Assembly (NCBI RefSeq): GCF_009497775.1 | Contig: NZ_CP031012.1 | Location: forward strand, 1 to 64,000 | Length of the DNA: 64,000 bases | Direction of reading: 5' to 3' | DNA from: Alcaligenes faecalis | GTDB lineage: Bacteria > Pseudomonadota > Gammaproteobacteria > Burkholderiales > Burkholderiaceae_B | Part shown: piece by piece, positions 11,024 to 18,345 of the stretch | How positions within the stretch are numbered: position 1 is the first letter of the stretch | Layout: every line of letters begins with the position of its first letter | Notes under the pieces: model-generated | Database searches by the model: none | What the model was told of the DNA's origin: nothing | Seen by the model: only the letters and a program-made list of their open reading frames with translations | Program-made: the position numbers and the translations under genes

Positions 11024-11049
11024 TACCGGGCCTTTGGCCCGGTTTTTTT
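11024..11049 (+). terminator. Rho-independent terminator of the TRAP-hydrolase operon
   Basis: ACCGGGCC and GGCCCGGT form a perfect 8-bp GC-rich stem with a TTT loop, followed by a run of seven T. Confidence 0.9.
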
Positions 11050-11122
11050 GTGCCTCCTGCTTAACAGTCTTTAGTTGAGCCTTGTTGTTCAGTGCTGTGT
11101 TCCAGCTTAGGGGGGACATTCA

Positions 11123-11142
11123 TGTCACGCTGAGCCGTGACA
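11123..11142. promoter_or_regulatory. Inverted repeat upstream of the toxin-antitoxin pair
   Basis: TGTCACG and CGTGACA are separated by 6 bases, about 130 bases before the toxin gene. It may be an autoregulatory operator of the TA pair, or unrelated. The rest of 11050-11270 shows nothing else recognisable. Confidence 0.35.
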
Positions 11143-11270
11143 CACCACGTATTTGGCGAAGATACTGATGTTTCGGATATGGGGAGTGTGCAGAGGCATC
11201 ATGGTCTTTGTACAAGTGCCCAAGTTTTTGCCTTCTTCTACTATTGCTTTGTATTCGTCTATAAACGAAA

Positions 11271-11621
11271 ATGACTCAATATCGTATTGAACATTACTTG
11301 ACGGCTGGTACGCAGGAAGATGTGTACATGAAGTGGCTTGGCCGTTTACGTGATCGGAAAACGCAGGTGGCCTTGATCCGACGTGTGAACCGGATGGAAC
11401 ATGGCAATTTTGGCGATCACAGGTTTTGTCGGGACGGTGTTTGGGAGCTTCGCCTGGATGTAGGGCCAGGGCTGCGTGTCTATTACGCTCAAGCCGGACA
11501 GCGGATTGTGCTGTTGCTGTGTGGTGGCAGCAAACGAACGCAGCAGGCGGATATTGATCGGGCGCTTATTTATTGGCAGGACTGGCAGGAGAGAAAAGAC
11601 CATGAGAAGCAGATCACATGA
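11271..11621 (+). CDS. Addiction-module toxin, RelE/HigB-like (phage Gp49-like family)
   Basis: This 116-residue protein belongs to the family of small ribosome-dependent mRNA interferases typified by the Haemophilus HI1419 upstream protein. Supporting features are the conserved FRDR-like positions WLGRLRDRKTQVALIRRVNRM and GVWELRLDVGPGLRVYY, and a C-terminal LLLCGGSKRTQQADI. The toxin gene precedes the antitoxin and overlaps it by 20 bases, the usual order for this family. The C-terminal tail (WQDWQERKDHEKQIT) is somewhat extended. Activity is inferred from family, not shown. Confidence 0.85.
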   Translation: MTQYRIEHYLTAGTQEDVYMKWLGRLRDRKTQVALIRRVNRMEHGNFGDHRFCRDGVWELRLDVGPGLRVYYAQAGQRIVLLLCGGSKRTQQADIDRALIYWQDWQERKDHEKQIT

Positions 11622-11892
11622 TGAGGCTATGGCCGATCTGTATCGCAGTGATCCGGCCTTGGCATTAGAGACTATCAATCAGATTTTGGAGGACGGGGAT
11701 CAGGCCGAACTCCTGATCGTGTTGCGTCAATTGGCACAGGCTTTTGGTGGTGTGCAGGCAGTTGCCGAGCAGGCGCAGTTAAATCCGACGCAGCTTTACA
11801 GGACCTTGTCACCCAAGGGGAATCCGGCCTTGAGCAGCCTGACGGCCATTTTGAAGGCAATGGGCCTGCGTCTTGCGGTGCAGCCTTTGTAG
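11602..11892 (+). CDS. Addiction-module antitoxin (HI1420-type HTH protein)
   Basis: This 96-residue HTH protein pairs with the toxin ahead of it. It shows the family pattern: acidic N-terminal region (HDEAMADLYRSDPALA), then an HTH (AVAEQAQLNPTQLYRTLSPKG) and the tail LTAILKAMGLRLAV. I chose the ATG at 11602, inside the end of the toxin gene, which matches the typical overlap. It is expected to neutralise the toxin and repress the shared promoter. Confidence 0.85.
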   Translation: MRSRSHDEAMADLYRSDPALALETINQILEDGDQAELLIVLRQLAQAFGGVQAVAEQAQLNPTQLYRTLSPKGNPALSSLTAILKAMGLRLAVQPL

Positions 11893-11959
11893 GCTTCTGG
11901 CGGATCATGATTTAGCATGACATTTCCCGCCCTGGACTTATTGTGATTCAAAGCCATTC

Positions 11960-12415
11960 ATGACTGAAAACACCCCTGATACTCGCCCTGTGCATAAAGC
12001 GGCCTGCCATTGCGGAGCCGTTCGTTTCAATGTGAAGCTGACAGACGGCCTGCGTTCGGCGCGCCGTTGCAATTGCTCGTATTGCCGCATGCGCGGGGCG
12101 GTGGCGGTGTCGGCCAACCTGGCAGATATTCAGGTAGAGCAAGGGCAGGATGCTCTGACCCTTTATCAGTTCAACACCGGGCAGGCCCGGCATTATTTCT
12201 GTTCGCATTGCGGGATTTATACCTTCCATCAGCGCCGCTCCAACCCGGAGCAGTATGGTGTGAATGTGGCCTGTATTGAAGGCATGAGCCCCTTTGATTT
12301 TGAAGAGGTGCCAGTCAGTGAAGGCCGCAGTCATCCCAAGGATCGTCCAGGTGGTGGCAGTGTGATTGCCGGTTGGGTGCGCTATCAGGCAAATCCCCAG
12401 GCGCAGGGTGACTGA
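11960..12415 (+). CDS. GFA family zinc protein (glutathione-dependent formaldehyde-activating enzyme/CENP-V fold)
   Basis: This 151-residue protein has the conserved zinc cysteines of the GFA fold: CHCGAVRF near residue 17, CNCSYCR near residue 38 and CSHCGIYTFHQ near residue 75. Family members were first linked to S-hydroxymethylglutathione formation, but many have unknown function. No formaldehyde-oxidation gene is adjacent, so the role is unassigned. It is probably transcribed alone or weakly coupled with the TA pair 67 bases upstream. Confidence 0.85.
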   Translation: MTENTPDTRPVHKAACHCGAVRFNVKLTDGLRSARRCNCSYCRMRGAVAVSANLADIQVEQGQDALTLYQFNTGQARHYFCSHCGIYTFHQRRSNPEQYGVNVACIEGMSPFDFEEVPVSEGRSHPKDRPGGGSVIAGWVRYQANPQAQGD

Positions 12416-12533
12416 CGTTACCTGCCTGCTTTGTGCTACGACCAATAAGAAATACCCCCAAGCTGTACCTTCGGCTTGCAGCCCCCTCGAGAGGAGTTTT
12501 TTTTAACCACCGAGTCTTGGGACGGTCAGGCGG

Positions 12534-12570
12534 TAAAAAAACGCCCCTTACGGCTAGCGTAGAGGGGCGT
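12534..12570 (-). terminator. Terminator of the porin gene (minus strand)
   Basis: On the minus strand ACGCCCCT pairs with AGGGGCGT and is followed by a T run (A run at 12535-12541 on plus). The interval to the GFA gene also holds short GC-rich palindromes, for example GCCCCCGAGGGGGC near 12644. Confidence 0.75.
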
Positions 12571-12659
12571 ATAAAAACAGATATCGCGGAACAGAATCGC
12601 GTATCTACGGAAAAACAGTACAGCGAGTTACGGCATGGCCCCCGAGGGGGCATCCCGCT

Positions 12660-13844
12660 TTAGAACTTGTGGTTAAAGGCCACGTACAGCTGCGTAGCAC
12701 GTGCGTCTGGCAAGAAGGTCAGGTTCTGTGCATAGCCGCCGTATACGTACACCATGGTGCGCTTGGACAGGTCGTACTGGTAACCCACCGAGTACACGTG
12801 CTGACGTTTGGTTTGCGCATTGGGGCCGGTAATGCTCTCTGGCAAGCTGCGTGGATCAGCCATGTTCCAGCCCAGCGAGAAGCGCCCACCGGCCAGGGGT
12901 GTGGTCACCCCAAAGGAGTAGGAGTTGATCCGCAAGCCTGGAACGGCCGCAAAGGATGGCAGCGGGTTGGTGACGTTGCTCAGGCCAAAGACCTGGGTGG
13001 CGAACAGACCATCGCGAGTCTGGCCGATACCGGCAAACACTTTGACGACATCAAAGTCGTAGCTGGCCGCACCCGCCCAGGCGCTGACACGGGTGGAGTC
13101 GGCAGCAGGACGTGCACCGCTGGCAGACTGTTTATTGATGTGCAGTTGGTCGTACACCAGAGCGGCACTCAAGGGGCCGTTGTTGTAGCGCAGGCCGGTG
13201 GTCACTGCACGGATATTGTTGTCCTTGCTGTTGGTGCCATCCGGGTGCTCGCTATCCCAGTGCTGCTTGCCGTTGATGTTGAAGGAATAGCCAATACCGA
13301 ACTGAAAGCCGTTCAGCGTGGGCGATTGGTATTGGATCTGGTTGTCGTAACGCACCGTGTTGGCCACGCTGAAGGTCGATCCAAAGCCTACAATCCCGCC
13401 GCCGCCACCCAAGGGGTGAGCCATGCTGAAGTATTCGGTCGGCATATTGTTTTTCAGGCCGAAATCCACCTGCCCCCAGTCCTCGCCTGCCAGACCCAGT
13501 GTGGCCTGACGGCCGAACAGGCGACCACCCTGGATGGATTGGCCGGTGGGCACATCAAAGCCGCTTTCCAGCACAAACTTGGCTTGCAGCCCGTTGCCCA
13601 GATCTTCCGTGCCACGGATACCCCAGCGGCTGCCAAAGTGCACCCCGCTGTTGGGGCCCAGACGCGAGGTCTTGAACTCGGTAGCATCGGTTCGATCACG
13701 GCTGTAGCTGCTATTGCCTTTGTTCATGTCGTAGCCAACACCCGTGTCCAGAATCCCGTACAGGGTGATGGATGCGTGGGCTGCCGAGCTGGCCATCAGT
13801 AAAAACAGGGCCGTACCGACAGCGGTTTTATTTCTTGTTTTCAA
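12660..13844 (-). CDS. Gram-negative general porin
   Basis: This is a 394-residue outer-membrane trimeric beta-barrel porin of the betaproteobacterial type. A signal peptide ends at AAHA, after which the mature protein begins SITLYGILDTGVGYD, the family hallmark. FLESGFD-like, GLKNNMPTEYF and the C-terminal AFNHKF with terminal Phe fit barrel insertion. I chose the TTG at 13844 because it follows AGGAGAAGAGGA; the in-frame ATG at 13928 would add an implausible hydrophobic leader before the signal peptide. It lies downstream of the DapA-family gene on the same strand with hairpins between, so expression may be partly separate. Confidence 0.9.
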   Translation of the reverse strand: MKTRNKTAVGTALFLLMASSAAHASITLYGILDTGVGYDMNKGNSSYSRDRTDATEFKTSRLGPNSGVHFGSRWGIRGTEDLGNGLQAKFVLESGFDVPTGQSIQGGRLFGRQATLGLAGEDWGQVDFGLKNNMPTEYFSMAHPLGGGGGIVGFGSTFSVANTVRYDNQIQYQSPTLNGFQFGIGYSFNINGKQHWDSEHPDGTNSKDNNIRAVTTGLRYNNGPLSAALVYDQLHINKQSASGARPAADSTRVSAWAGAASYDFDVVKVFAGIGQTRDGLFATQVFGLSNVTNPLPSFAAVPGLRINSYSFGVTTPLAGGRFSLGWNMADPRSLPESITGPNAQTKRQHVYSVGYQYDLSKRTMVYVYGGYAQNLTFLPDARATQLYVAFNHKF

Positions 13845-13929
13845 TTCCTCTTCTCCTTCGTGGTAGATAAAAAAAGCGTGCAGCAATCCCCCTACCGCAA
13901 GTGATGCAGCAAGAAACAGGCGCAACAAA

Positions 13930-14000
13930 GCAGGCAGGGCAAAGTGCCTGCGCCGTGTATCAGCGAAGGGGGTGTGGGGGCGAGTACCGGCGGTACTCGC
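13930..14000. repeat. Two hairpins between the DapA-family gene and the porin
   Basis: GCGAGTACC/GGTACTCGC (13980-14000) is a perfect 9-bp stem with a 3-base loop. GCAGGCA/TGCCTGC (13930-13951) is a second stem. Neither has a following T run on the minus strand. They may cause partial termination or mRNA processing between the two genes. Confidence 0.5.
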
Positions 14001-14010
14001 AACAGGGGTC

Positions 14011-14934
14011 TTAGATCAGCTCAAGCTCGACCAAAGTTTGGCGTATCACTTCTATCTCGGTGTCCTCGACCTCCAGAATGGGGCGGCGTACATAGGGCTG
14101 CACGGGTACGCCGCGCATCTTGAATGCAACTTTCAGCACCGAAGGTGAAGAGCCGTAGCGGCCGATCAGCTCGGGTGTGTACCAGCGTTGCAGAATCTGT
14201 ATGTCTTTCTGGCCGCAGGCGCGGGCAGCGTCTATATCGCCGCGCCAGATGTGGTTGTAAAAATCGGGCTGATAACGGCCCAGCACACCGCCTGCGCCAA
14301 TCGTGCCATCGCCATCCACACTTTGCAGCAGGGACAGGCCGTGCTCATCCATGCGAAAGCCGTACACGCGGACCTTGTCTTTCAGGCGGAACAGCGTCTT
14401 GATGAATTGTTCAATGCTGGGGCTGGATTGCTTGATGCCGACGACACCATCGATATCGCTTAACTGCTCCAGCAAATCAACGGACAGGTCGATCCCGGTT
14501 CCGGCAGGCCAGTTGTAAATCACGATAGGCAGGGTGATTTCTTTGGCGATCTGCTGGTAAAAGGCCAGGATTTCCTTGTCATTGGGGCGTACATACGGGG
14601 GCGGCGCAATCACGACCCCTTCATAGCCCAGTGCCTGGGCCTCTTGAGCAAGAGCGACCACTTCGGCGGGTGTGTAGCCGGTACAGCCCGCCAGCAAAGG
14701 CAGCTTGCCGCGCATGGCGTCGGCACTGGCGCGGAACAGGTCTACTCGCTCCTGGTTGGACAGGCTGGTCCATTCGCTGGTGGTGCCGCCTACAAACAGA
14801 CCGTGCATGCCCTCGGCATGCAGCCATTCCAGCATGCTGTGCAGTGCCGGTACATCCAGCTGTCGTGCTTCATCAAAAGGGGTGATGATGGTCGGGATAT
14901 AGCCCTTCCAGTTCACCCTGTGTTTCTTGCTCAT
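14011..14934 (-). CDS. DapA-family lyase/deaminase (dihydrodipicolinate synthase-like)
   Basis: This 307-residue TIM-barrel enzyme forms a Schiff base with 2-oxo acids or imino acids. The fold signature GGTTSEW lies at residues 49-55, the catalytic Tyr140 in VIYNWPAGTG and the Schiff-base Lys168 in GVVGIKQSS. It is not expected to be the biosynthetic DapA, given its catabolic context. A neighbouring dehydrogenase of the D-hydroxyproline type makes 1-pyrroline-4-hydroxy-2-carboxylate deaminase one hypothesis. I chose the ATG at 14934; a GTG at 14943 adds three residues. It is transcribed after the VOC-RidA gene (43-base gap). Confidence 0.85.
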   Translation of the reverse strand: MSKKHRVNWKGYIPTIITPFDEARQLDVPALHSMLEWLHAEGMHGLFVGGTTSEWTSLSNQERVDLFRASADAMRGKLPLLAGCTGYTPAEVVALAQEAQALGYEGVVIAPPPYVRPNDKEILAFYQQIAKEITLPIVIYNWPAGTGIDLSVDLLEQLSDIDGVVGIKQSSPSIEQFIKTLFRLKDKVRVYGFRMDEHGLSLLQSVDGDGTIGAGGVLGRYQPDFYNHIWRGDIDAARACGQKDIQILQRWYTPELIGRYGSSPSVLKVAFKMRGVPVQPYVRRPILEVEDTEIEVIRQTLVELELI

Positions 14935-14977
14935 GTGTGTCACTTGTATGGGTTGAAGAAAAGAGGAGGCCTCTGGC

Positions 14978-15892
14978 TCAGGGCAGACGTGCAGTGGCTT
15001 CGATCTCGACCAGCATGTCTGGCAGCGCCAGATTGGCGACTCCCAGCAAGGTGTTGGCAGCCGGTTCGGCCCCCTCGTAAAACTCGTTGATCAGTGCGCA
15101 GATCGGGCCCAGCTCTTCAGGTGTGTGGCCGACCAGGTAGGTGCGCAAACGCACGACATCGCGCGGGCTGGCACCGGCTTCTTTCAGGACGGTTTTCAGG
15201 TTCTGCAAAGCCTGGCGGGTTTGTGCGATGCGATCGCCTGCGCCCACCAACTGCCCTTCACCGTTCCAGGCGACTTGTCCGGCCAGATGCACGGTGCGGC
15301 TGTTGTCCTGCACGACCGCGTGCGAGAAACCGAAGTTGGTGCTGTTGTAGAGCGATGCCGGATTCACGCACTCACGGCCCTGGGGGGCGTTCAGTGGCTG
15401 ACTGCGTTGGACCAGTTCAAAAATATTGCCCCAGGGGTCGGTGAAGTACTGGAATTGAGCCCCGGCGGTCGGGCCGGTATCAAAGGCGATGCGGTCCAAT
15501 ACTGTGCAGCCGTGCTGTTCAAGTTGTGCAACTGCCTGATCCAGATCGGCCACCAGAAAACCCAGGTGATGTGCACCCACATGGTTGGACTTCAAGGCTT
15601 TTTGGGTGTCGCTGGCAGGTTGCGCGTAGGCAAACAGTTCGATATGAAAGCCATTGGGCAGCACCATAAAGGCCAATTCCAGCTTGGCATCAGGTACGTC
15701 CAGGTGGGCGTGGGTCCAGTCTTTGCCTTGAGCAGAACGGGGCAGCTCGGCACTGTTGATGGGCCCCAGACGGTAGAGCTGGCGGGCACCAAACAGGCGT
15801 TCATAAAAAGCAATGGCCGCATCCAGATCGGGTACGGTCCAGGCGGCGTGATCAATTTGTTCAATAGCCAATGGCAAAACAGGCGATGTCAT
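14978..15892 (-). CDS. VOC (glyoxalase/dioxygenase fold) - RidA fusion protein
   Basis: This 304-residue protein joins two domains. Residues about 10-155 form a vicinal-oxygen-chelate module (IEQIDHAAWTVPDLDAAIAFY, GAHHLGFLVADLDQAV, FQYFTDPWGNIFELV). Residues about 180-304 are a RidA/YjgF domain (VVQDNSRTVHLAGQVAWNG, DVVRLRTYLV, ALPDMLVEIEATARLP). RidA proteins hydrolyse reactive enamines/imines; VOC proteins act on activated C-C or C-O substrates with a metal. RidA's conserved Arg (RLRTYLV) and the C-terminal Glu are present. I chose the ATG at 15892 over one at 15940 because the domain starts right after. It is first gene of an operon with the DapA-family lyase. Confidence 0.85.
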   Translation of the reverse strand: MTSPVLPLAIEQIDHAAWTVPDLDAAIAFYERLFGARQLYRLGPINSAELPRSAQGKDWTHAHLDVPDAKLELAFMVLPNGFHIELFAYAQPASDTQKALKSNHVGAHHLGFLVADLDQAVAQLEQHGCTVLDRIAFDTGPTAGAQFQYFTDPWGNIFELVQRSQPLNAPQGRECVNPASLYNSTNFGFSHAVVQDNSRTVHLAGQVAWNGEGQLVGAGDRIAQTRQALQNLKTVLKEAGASPRDVVRLRTYLVGHTPEELGPICALINEFYEGAEPAANTLLGVANLALPDMLVEIEATARLP

Positions 15893-15920
15893 GAAGTCTC
15901 CGTTTATGCCCGTACAGGGG

Positions 15921-15930
15921 CTGTATACAA
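15921..15930. promoter_or_regulatory. GntR/FCD-type operator candidate CTGTATACAA
   Basis: This TATAC-centred palindrome lies about 30 bases before the VOC-RidA start. GntR/FCD regulators commonly bind TTGTATACAA-like sites. It resembles the 12-bp palindrome at 26771-26782. Confidence 0.45.
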
Positions 15931-15933
15931 GAT

Positions 15934-15952
15934 TGTGCAATAAAACTGCACA
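15934..15952. promoter_or_regulatory. TGTGCA-N7-TGCACA inverted repeat
   Basis: The arms lie at 15934-15939 and 15947-15952. The core word AAACTGCAC recurs in the palindrome at 16135-16159. TGCACATAATTTAC at 15947-15960 also loosely resembles the reverse of the shared 18-base element. Confidence 0.4.
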
Positions 15953-16085
15953 TAATTTACGGTTAAATAATACTTTAGGCCTGTAGTTTTTTGTTGAAAA
16001 ACCGGACTACGTATTTTCCCTAGGTTAAATATTGTTTAAAAACAATAGCTTGTGATTGCCATTTGTGGCGTTCATATCGGTGCTG

Positions 16086-16115
16086 CGTGTAAAGTGCTTG
16101 TGCACACGTGTAAAG
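16086..16115. promoter_or_regulatory. Direct repeats CGTGTAAAG flanking GTGCAC
   Basis: CGTGTAAAG occurs at 16086-16094 and 16107-16115, 21 bp apart, with GTGCACA between. Bases 16088-16105 match 7043-7060 before the TRAP operon at 16 of 18 positions. Confidence 0.55.
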
Positions 16116-16134
16116 TCTGGAAGAATTCAGCACT

Positions 16135-16159
16135 GAAACTGCACGGTTTGTGCAGTTTC
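16135..16159. promoter_or_regulatory. 25-base perfect palindrome, likely operator
   Basis: Arms GAAACTGCAC and GTGCAGTTTC are perfect 10-bp inverted copies around GGTTT, about 95 bases before the XRE-cupin gene. It is the best candidate for the autoregulatory site of that regulator. Confidence 0.6.
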
Positions 16160-16252
16160 GGAACATGCATTTGCACACCATTAGGCTGCCTCTCTTACCC
16201 TATAATTCGTGAAGTTCGGCTACACATAACTACACGAACATAGGACTTCAGA

Positions 16253-16789
16253 ATGATAGGCAAACGACTTCATGAGCTGCGCGTGGCCAAGGGTCTGTCC
16301 CTGCGGGAGCTGGGTCAGATGGTCAAGCTCTCGCCCACGCTGCTCAGTCAGGTAGAACGCGGTGTCACCACACCCAGTTTGACGACCCTGCGCAAGCTCA
16401 GCGGGATCTTTGGGGAATCCATGTCTTCCTTGTTCATGGATACCAGCAAGGGGCCGTCGGTATGGATCAGCCGCCCAGGTGAACGCATGTTGTTGCGTGG
16501 CCCGCGTGGGGGCGTCGTCTATGAACGGCTCACCCGTGGCAATGGCGAGATGGAAGTGTTCCGGGCTGTTTACGAAGTTGGTCAACAGTCCATGGACGAT
16601 ATGTCGCACCCGTCCCTGGAAAGTGTCTATGTGGTCCGGGGTGTCATTACTGCAGAGATTGATAAGGTAAGTTTTGACGTCAAAGCTGGCGAGAACATCA
16701 GCTTTGATGCACGCCAAAGCCACCGTTACCTGAACCGGGGAACGGAGGAAGCGGAAATCATCATGTCGATTACCCCGCCCGTCCCCTGA
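16253..16789 (+). CDS. XRE-family regulator with C-terminal cupin sensor
   Basis: This is a 178-residue transcription regulator. Residues about 1-60 form an HTH_XRE domain (RLHELRVAKGLSLRELGQMV, LSPTLLSQVERGVTTPSLTTL). Residues about 105-178 form a small cupin (HPSLESVYVVRGVITAEID, GENISFDARQSHRYLNRG). This architecture is known for regulators of amine, polyamine and amino-acid catabolism (PuuR/MuuR-like), where the cupin senses a small ligand. It heads the dehydrogenase operon (43 bases to the next gene) and faces the VOC-RidA/DapA genes. Strong palindromes lie in its promoter. Confidence 0.9.
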   Translation: MIGKRLHELRVAKGLSLRELGQMVKLSPTLLSQVERGVTTPSLTTLRKLSGIFGESMSSLFMDTSKGPSVWISRPGERMLLRGPRGGVVYERLTRGNGEMEVFRAVYEVGQQSMDDMSHPSLESVYVVRGVITAEIDKVSFDVKAGENISFDARQSHRYLNRGTEEAEIIMSITPPVP

Positions 16790-16832
16790 TTTGTCTTGAT
16801 CCGGGGCGAACGGTGTACCGCATCACTACACT

Positions 16833-18062
16833 ATGAGCCCCAAGCCTGATTCTCTTTCCCCCCTACCTGCCTGTGCCCCTGGCTCCCTGCCCGCCCGGAC
16901 GGATGTCCTGATCATTGGCGGCGGGCTGCTGGGCTGTGCCGCTGCCTATTATCTGAGCCTGGCAGGGGTGCCTGTGACCTTGATCGAACAAGGTGAGCTG
17001 GGCCTGCAGGCATCCAGCCAGAATGCGGGCAGCCTGCATTTCCAGATGGAATACCGCATGATCGAGGCGGGCCTGGAGGCCAGCAAACGCGCCTTGCAAG
17101 CCATGCCCTTGCATGTGGACGCCATTGCCCGCTGGCGGGCTCTGGAAGATCAGTTGGGTGTGTCGGTGGGTGTGCGCCAGAAAGGTGGTTTCATGCTGGC
17201 GGAAACGGCACAGCAAGCCCAGGTTCTGGAACAAAAAAGCCGTCTGGAAAACCAGGCCGGGCTGAAGGTGGAGCTACTGGACCGGGCCGCATTACAAGCC
17301 AAAGCGCCCTATTTGTCGGACTCCGTGCTGATGGGGGCTTTTTGTGCTGACGAAGGCAAGGCCGACCCGCGCCGTGCCAGTCTGGCCCTGGCCGCCGCCG
17401 CACGTGCTCTGGGGGCACAGATCGTCAGCCAATGCCAGGTTGTGGACTTGAAGCGTGTGGGTTCTGACTGGCAGGCCCAAGTGCTCAGTGGCGAGCAATG
17501 TCGCAGCAAGCAGGTTCTGATTGCTGCCGGTGTCTGGTCCGGGCGCATTGCGCAAATGACAGGTTCGCAGTTACCCGTCAGCCCGATTGCTCTGACCATG
17601 ACGGCCACCGCGCGCACCGCTCCCTTCATGGATTACCTGTTCCAGCACGTGGGGCGACGCCTCTCCTTGAAGCAAACGGCAGAAGGCACGGTGCTGATTG
17701 GCGGCGGTTGGCCTTCCAAACTGCATCATCGTAATGGGATCGCGGATCTGGAACGCAAACCCAGCCTGAACCTGGATTCTTTGCAACGCAGCGTGCATAC
17801 CGCCTGCAGCGTGGTCCCCCAACTGGCCTCCTTGCCCGTGTTGCGCTCCTGGACCGGGGTGACCTCTTTGGTGTCGGACCAATTGCCTTTGCTAGGTCAG
17901 GTGCCGCACCGCCCCGGTTTGTTCATTGCCACCGGCGGAGCCGCATTCACCCTGGGTTTGACCTACGCCCATTTGCTGGTGGCGCAGATGCTGGGCCAGC
18001 CGCCCAGTCTGGATATCTCTGCCTATGATCCTGATCGCTTTAGGAGTTTGACCTTTGCCTGA
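16833..18062 (+). CDS. FAD-dependent D-amino-acid oxidase-type subunit (HcnC/OoxB/D-hydroxyproline dehydrogenase beta-like)
   Basis: This 409-residue DAO-family flavoprotein has a Rossmann FAD motif near residue 25 (VLIIGGGLLGCAAAYYLS) and the conserved LIEQGELGLQASSQNAG stretch. The C-terminal ATGGAAFTLGLTYA closes the FAD site. Together with the next two genes it makes the alpha-beta-gamma set of HcnABC, opine oxidase or D-hydroxyproline dehydrogenase, in which this subunit oxidises the amine. Operon position: after the XRE-cupin regulator, with the [2Fe-2S] gene overlapping by 8 bases. The neighbouring DapA-family lyase and RidA fit an imine-producing dehydrogenase. Confidence 0.85.
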   Translation: MSPKPDSLSPLPACAPGSLPARTDVLIIGGGLLGCAAAYYLSLAGVPVTLIEQGELGLQASSQNAGSLHFQMEYRMIEAGLEASKRALQAMPLHVDAIARWRALEDQLGVSVGVRQKGGFMLAETAQQAQVLEQKSRLENQAGLKVELLDRAALQAKAPYLSDSVLMGAFCADEGKADPRRASLALAAAARALGAQIVSQCQVVDLKRVGSDWQAQVLSGEQCRSKQVLIAAGVWSGRIAQMTGSQLPVSPIALTMTATARTAPFMDYLFQHVGRRLSLKQTAEGTVLIGGGWPSKLHHRNGIADLERKPSLNLDSLQRSVHTACSVVPQLASLPVLRSWTGVTSLVSDQLPLLGQVPHRPGLFIATGGAAFTLGLTYAHLLVAQMLGQPPSLDISAYDPDRFRSLTFA

Positions 18063-18345
18063 CGCACAACGCTTGCTGCACAAACGCCAGCGCTTCGAGC
18101 CTGCCGTGGTGACTATTAATGGTCATGAGACCGCCTGTTATCTCGGTGAAACGGTGGCGACAGTCTTGCTGGCGGCTGGAGTCGGTGCCTTTCGCCGTAC
18201 CGCCAGTGGTGCACCCCGTCGCCCGGTGTGCAATATGGGTGTGTGCTTTGACTGCATTGTGACCATTGACGGTATGCAGGGGCAGCGCAGTTGCATGACC
18301 ACGGTGCGTAGCGGTATGCAGATCGAGGTAGCCGACCATGTCTGA
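18055..18345 (+). CDS. [2Fe-2S] small subunit (HcnA/gamma-like)
   Basis: This 96-residue ferredoxin-like protein has cluster ligands Cys59, Cys64, Cys67 and Cys80 (CNMGVCFDC, then QRSC). It is the electron-transfer subunit of a three-part dehydrogenase with the FAD proteins on either side. The start is a TTG at 18055, with AGGAG about 8 bases upstream. It overlaps the previous stop, and its end overlaps the next gene by 8 bases, so translation of all three is coupled. Confidence 0.88.
   Translation: MPDAQRLLHKRQRFEPAVVTINGHETACYLGETVATVLLAAGVGAFRRTASGAPRRPVCNMGVCFDCIVTIDGMQGQRSCMTTVRSGMQIEVADHV

Larger units (their letters stand above)
15893..16252. other. 360-base divergent regulatory region (VOC-RidA / XRE-cupin)
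   Basis: This gene-free region is dense in symmetric motifs, listed separately: TATAC palindrome, TGTGCA/TGCACA repeats, CGTGTAAAG direct repeats and a 25-base palindrome. A TATAAT -10-like hexamer lies at 16201-16206, without a good -35 at standard spacing. Confidence 0.6.
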
